From assembly GCA_031264895.1 (NCBI GenBank), contig JAISDI010000187.1:1-8066 (forward strand): DNA of 8,066 bases, given 5' to 3'. Below are positions 6,346 through 8,066 of this stretch, in pieces. Within the stretch, counting starts at the first letter, position 1. Every line of letters begins with the position of its first letter. Both the position numbers and the translations under genes were made by a program. The DNA comes from Endomicrobium sp. (GTDB taxonomy: Bacteria > Elusimicrobiota > Endomicrobiia > Endomicrobiales > Endomicrobiaceae). The notes beneath the pieces were generated by a model, which saw only the letters and a program-made list of their open reading frames with translations, ran no database searches and had not been told where the DNA came from.

Positions 6346-7338
6346 ATGAATAATCTTGTTTTAGTAAAAGTCTTTATTTTTTTTGCCGCCGTTTTTGCGG
6401 CGCTTGGCGGGACATTACATAGGTTTTTCGGTTTTTTGGCGGGCATAATTTGTATTGCCGTTCTTTTAATTTTATTTTTCTGCATGAACGATGAAAAACA
6501 AAACAATGAAAAGGCCGAACCGGAACCCAAAAAATATAAAAATTATGACCATAGAGAACCTTCGGCTTCCGTTCCCGTTCCTAACATTAAAGAAGTAAAA
6601 AATGACAATCCCGAACCTAAACCTGTACACTCAAACGGCGATTTTCAACGCCGGCAGGAAGAAGAGTTTGCTAAAGAAGCGGTCACAAACGAAGCGCTAA
6701 AACTTATTAACAAATTTGCTTCAGTTGCGTCCCACGATTTGAAAAATCCTCTTTCAAGCATAAAAAATATAGCTTATTATTTTTCAAATTCGGTTAAAAT
6801 CGAAGGAGAGATCCCAAATAAAATGCTGAGAATGCTTTCCGGCGAAGCCGACAGAATGAATGAGATGATTGTCGATCTTCTCGATTCAACAAGAGTAAAA
6901 CAGCTCAATAAAGAAAAAAGTGATTTGGATTTAATTATAAACGAGGCCGTGCAGGAGCGCAAAAACGATAAATATTCATATGATATAAACCTTCAAAAGC
7001 TTCAGGTTTATGCAGATTTCAAAAGAATGAAACAGGTTTTTTCAAGTATAATAAAAAATGCCGAAGAGTCGATGCCGGAAGGCGGAACCGTGCTGATAAA
7101 AGCTTACGAATCGTCGCATGAAGCCTATATTGAAATTTCGGATATGGGTACCGGCATGGACGAGCAGACTTTAGCTCATTGTTTTGACCCCATGTTTAGC
7201 ACAAAAAAAGCAAGAGCGCTGGGCATGTCTCTTACGGTTGCAAAACAGATAGTCACAATGCACGGCGGAATTATCAAGGCAGAAAGCGTTCAGGGCAAAG
7301 GCTCAAAATTTACCGTAAACCTGCCGCTTTCCGTATAA
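6346..7338 (+). CDS. Second histidine kinase: membrane hairpin, HisKA, divergent HATPase
   Basis: 330 residues. Two membrane helices (about 5-21 and 27-47) are joined by a turn of a few residues, so there is almost nothing outside the membrane to sense a ligand. A hydrophilic Pro/Glu/Lys-rich linker (about 50-105) follows. The dimerisation domain has SHDLKNPLSSIKN, phosphoacceptor His130 with Asp where Glu is usual. The ATPase keeps Asn238 of the N box but has Ser234 for the first Asn, a normal G1 DMGTGM (266-271) and F box FDPMFSTK (280-287). Its G2 box is altered: ALGMSL (291-296) where the first kinase has GIGLGL, so two of three glycines are lost. Alignment with the first kinase runs the length of the core, for instance NISYYLS against NIAYYFS, so the two are paralogues. 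It may be a weak kinase, a phosphatase or a partner subunit of the first kinase. Overlap-free coupling to smpB (2-base gap). Confidence 0.88.
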   Translation: MNNLVLVKVFIFFAAVFAALGGTLHRFFGFLAGIICIAVLLILFFCMNDEKQNNEKAEPEPKKYKNYDHREPSASVPVPNIKEVKNDNPEPKPVHSNGDFQRRQEEEFAKEAVTNEALKLINKFASVASHDLKNPLSSIKNIAYYFSNSVKIEGEIPNKMLRMLSGEADRMNEMIVDLLDSTRVKQLNKEKSDLDLIINEAVQERKNDKYSYDINLQKLQVYADFKRMKQVFSSIIKNAEESMPEGGTVLIKAYESSHEAYIEISDMGTGMDEQTLAHCFDPMFSTKKARALGMSLTVAKQIVTMHGGIIKAESVQGKGSKFTVNLPLSV

Positions 7339-7340
7339 CT

Positions 7341-7802
7341 ATGGACAAAAAAATTTTTACTACCAACAGAAAAGCTTTCCACGATTATGAAATACTTGAA
7401 AAAGCCGAAACAGGTATCGTTTTGTCAGGCTTTGAGGTGAAATCAATAAGGCGTTCAAACGTAAGCCTTGCAGACAGCCTCGTCCGTTTTTCAGCCGCCG
7501 GAGAAGCTTTTGTGGACAATATGTTCATAGCGCCCTACGAGCTGATGTCCACACATATTACCGATTACGACGCAAAAAGAAAAAGAAAACTTTTAATGCA
7601 CAAGTCCGAAATAAATAAACTAAACTCCAAAGTCAAAGAAAAAGGTTTGACCGTAATACCGCTTGAAGTATACCTCTCGCCGCAAGGCAAAATAAAACTC
7701 CTGATAGGTCTCGGTAAAGGCAAAAAATCTTACGACAAAAGAGAAACCCTAAAAAAGAAAGACATAAACAGAGAAATAGCCAGAGAACGTTCTCTCAGGT
7801 AA
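7341..7802 (+). CDS. smpB: SsrA-binding protein SmpB
   Basis: 153 residues, the usual length for the family. SmpB binds tmRNA and delivers it to stalled ribosomes for trans-translation. Family motifs are in order: NRKAFHDYEI (9-18), GFEVKSIR (30-37), the IAPYE (63-67), RKLLMHKSEI (82-91), GLTVIPLEVY (102-111) and LGKGKKSYDKRETLKKKD (124-141), then a basic C-terminal tail that fills the mRNA channel in known complexes. The ATG follows the kinase stop by 2 bases with no ribosome-binding site, so translation should depend on ribosomes finishing the upstream gene. The family usually sits beside housekeeping genes; here it closes a two-component operon. No tmRNA gene is visible in the remaining 264 bases. 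Confidence 0.97.
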   Translation: MDKKIFTTNRKAFHDYEILEKAETGIVLSGFEVKSIRRSNVSLADSLVRFSAAGEAFVDNMFIAPYELMSTHITDYDAKRKRKLLMHKSEINKLNSKVKEKGLTVIPLEVYLSPQGKIKLLIGLGKGKKSYDKRETLKKKDINREIARERSLR

Positions 7803-7832
7803 TTTGATTACCTGAGAAACGTAATCTTTTTT
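7793..7832 (+). terminator. Terminator region of the operon, with two alternative hairpins
   Basis: TCTCAGGTAAT (7793-7803) and ATTACCTGAGA (7807-7817) form a perfect 11-bp stem with a 3-base loop; the left arm contains the smpB stop codon. The T tract (7827-7832) is 9 bases further on. A second hairpin, GATTAC (7806-7811) with GTAATC (7821-7826), abuts the six T directly but excludes the first because both use 7807-7811. Either can act at the end of the operon. Confidence 0.6.
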
Positions 7833-7837
7833 ATAAG

Positions 7838-7870
7838 CCAGTACGGCAACGGCAAAAGGCAAAGGCAACG
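7838..7870. repeat. Short GGCAA-rich direct repeat
   Basis: GGCAAC, GGCAAAA, GGCAAA and GGCAAC follow one another at 7845-7869, a degenerate 6-7 base period. The motif GGCAACGG appears again at 7945-7952 next to the hairpin cluster, so it seems part of the same intergenic repeat block. Confidence 0.35.
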
Positions 7871-7903
7871 ACTATATTATGAGAAAAAAGTTTCTTCTTC
7901 TTG

Positions 7904-7932
7904 ATTGTCACCCTGAACTTGTTTCAGGGTCT
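7904..7932. repeat. TTGTCA-type repeat stem-loop
   Basis: TTGTCACC begins the element. ACCCTGAA (7910-7917) and TTCAGGGT (7923-7930) form a perfect 8-bp stem with a 5-base loop. The sequence closely resembles short intergenic repeats common in many bacteria and shares the layout of the one at 1879-1910. Confidence 0.55.
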
Positions 7933-8022
7933 GCCGTTAAGAACGGCAACGGCTGTAGTCAGGGGTATTTTCGGTACCCCTGAACCCCACGACTTACTTT
8001 TTGCAGTCGGTCAAAAAGTAAG
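7932..8022. repeat. Cluster of three further perfect inverted repeats
   Basis: Three stems in a row: TGCCGTT/AACGGCA (7932-7938, 7942-7948; loop 3), TCAGGGGTA/TACCCCTGA (7959-7967, 7975-7983; loop 7) and CTTACTTTTTG/CAAAAAGTAAG (7993-8003, 8012-8022; loop 8). None has a following T tract that makes it a clear terminator, and no reading frame of note crosses them. Together with the element just upstream this is probably a composite dispersed repeat. The remaining bases to 8066 show nothing further. Confidence 0.55.
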
Positions 8023-8066
8023 CAAAAACCCTTGCCGCTGAAAGCATTCGCAAAAGATTTTTGAAG

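Noticed and set aside
6081..6530. 149-codon minus-strand open frame
   Set aside because: It lies across the end of the regulator and start of the second kinase, both with clear domains; composition is that of an antisense shadow and no motif is seen.
7803..8066. tmRNA gene next to smpB
   Set aside because: No tmRNA-like 5' end, tag reading frame or tRNA-like 3' end was found; the space is filled by short inverted repeats.
7838..8066. CRISPR array
   Set aside because: The repeats are short, unequal and self-complementary, with no regular spacers and no cas genes nearby.

Overview
The window looks like a piece of a low-GC, AT-rich, Gram-negative bacterial chromosome. Evidence is an outer-membrane beta-barrel type protein (DUF3943) with a signal peptide and a C-terminal Phe, a membrane histidine kinase with an extracytoplasmic sensor, and Lys-rich AT-biased coding. 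An Elusimicrobiota (Endomicrobium-like) origin is my best guess. It rests on general impression only and is not proven by any marker here. Gene-free gaps are fairly long (about 260-330 bases each) and carry short inverted repeats, and one gene is broken by an in-frame stop. Both suggest a genome with some decay or repeat activity.

Layout. Positions 1-297 form an AT-rich leader with a good extended -10 promoter (174-182) reading right, and perhaps the first bases of a leftward gene at the very edge. 298-1812 (+) is a DUF3943 family envelope protein. 1813-2141 is a gap with a repeat-like stem-loop and a minus-strand ribosome-binding site plus a 12-codon reading frame that may be a gene remnant. 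2142-3395 (-) is a stand-alone AAA_14/DUF4143 ATPase with its own strong ribosome-binding site and a plausible promoter. 3396-3702 is a divergent control region with two dyads and two opposing promoter candidates.

3703-7802 (+) is one tight operon. It holds a sensor histidine kinase (split by a TAA at 4072-4074), a response regulator with one intact and two degenerate receiver domains and no DNA-binding domain, a second histidine kinase paralogous to the first but with a membrane hairpin instead of a sensor domain, and smpB. Gaps between the last four reading frames are 3, 12 and 2 bases. 7803-8066 holds a probable terminator and a run of at least four short perfect inverted repeats typical of dispersed intergenic repeat elements.

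How the genes may work together: the two kinases and the multi-receiver regulator read as one signalling module. The first kinase is anchored with a periplasmic sensor, the regulator carries Asp57, and the second kinase may be a partner, phosphatase or adaptor. With no output domain in the operon, the signal must pass to an unlinked protein or act through protein-protein contact. SmpB (trans-translation, ribosome rescue) is co-transcribed but need not be functionally linked. The most interesting parts are the triple-receiver protein with its paired paralogous kinases, and the nonsense-split sensor domain.
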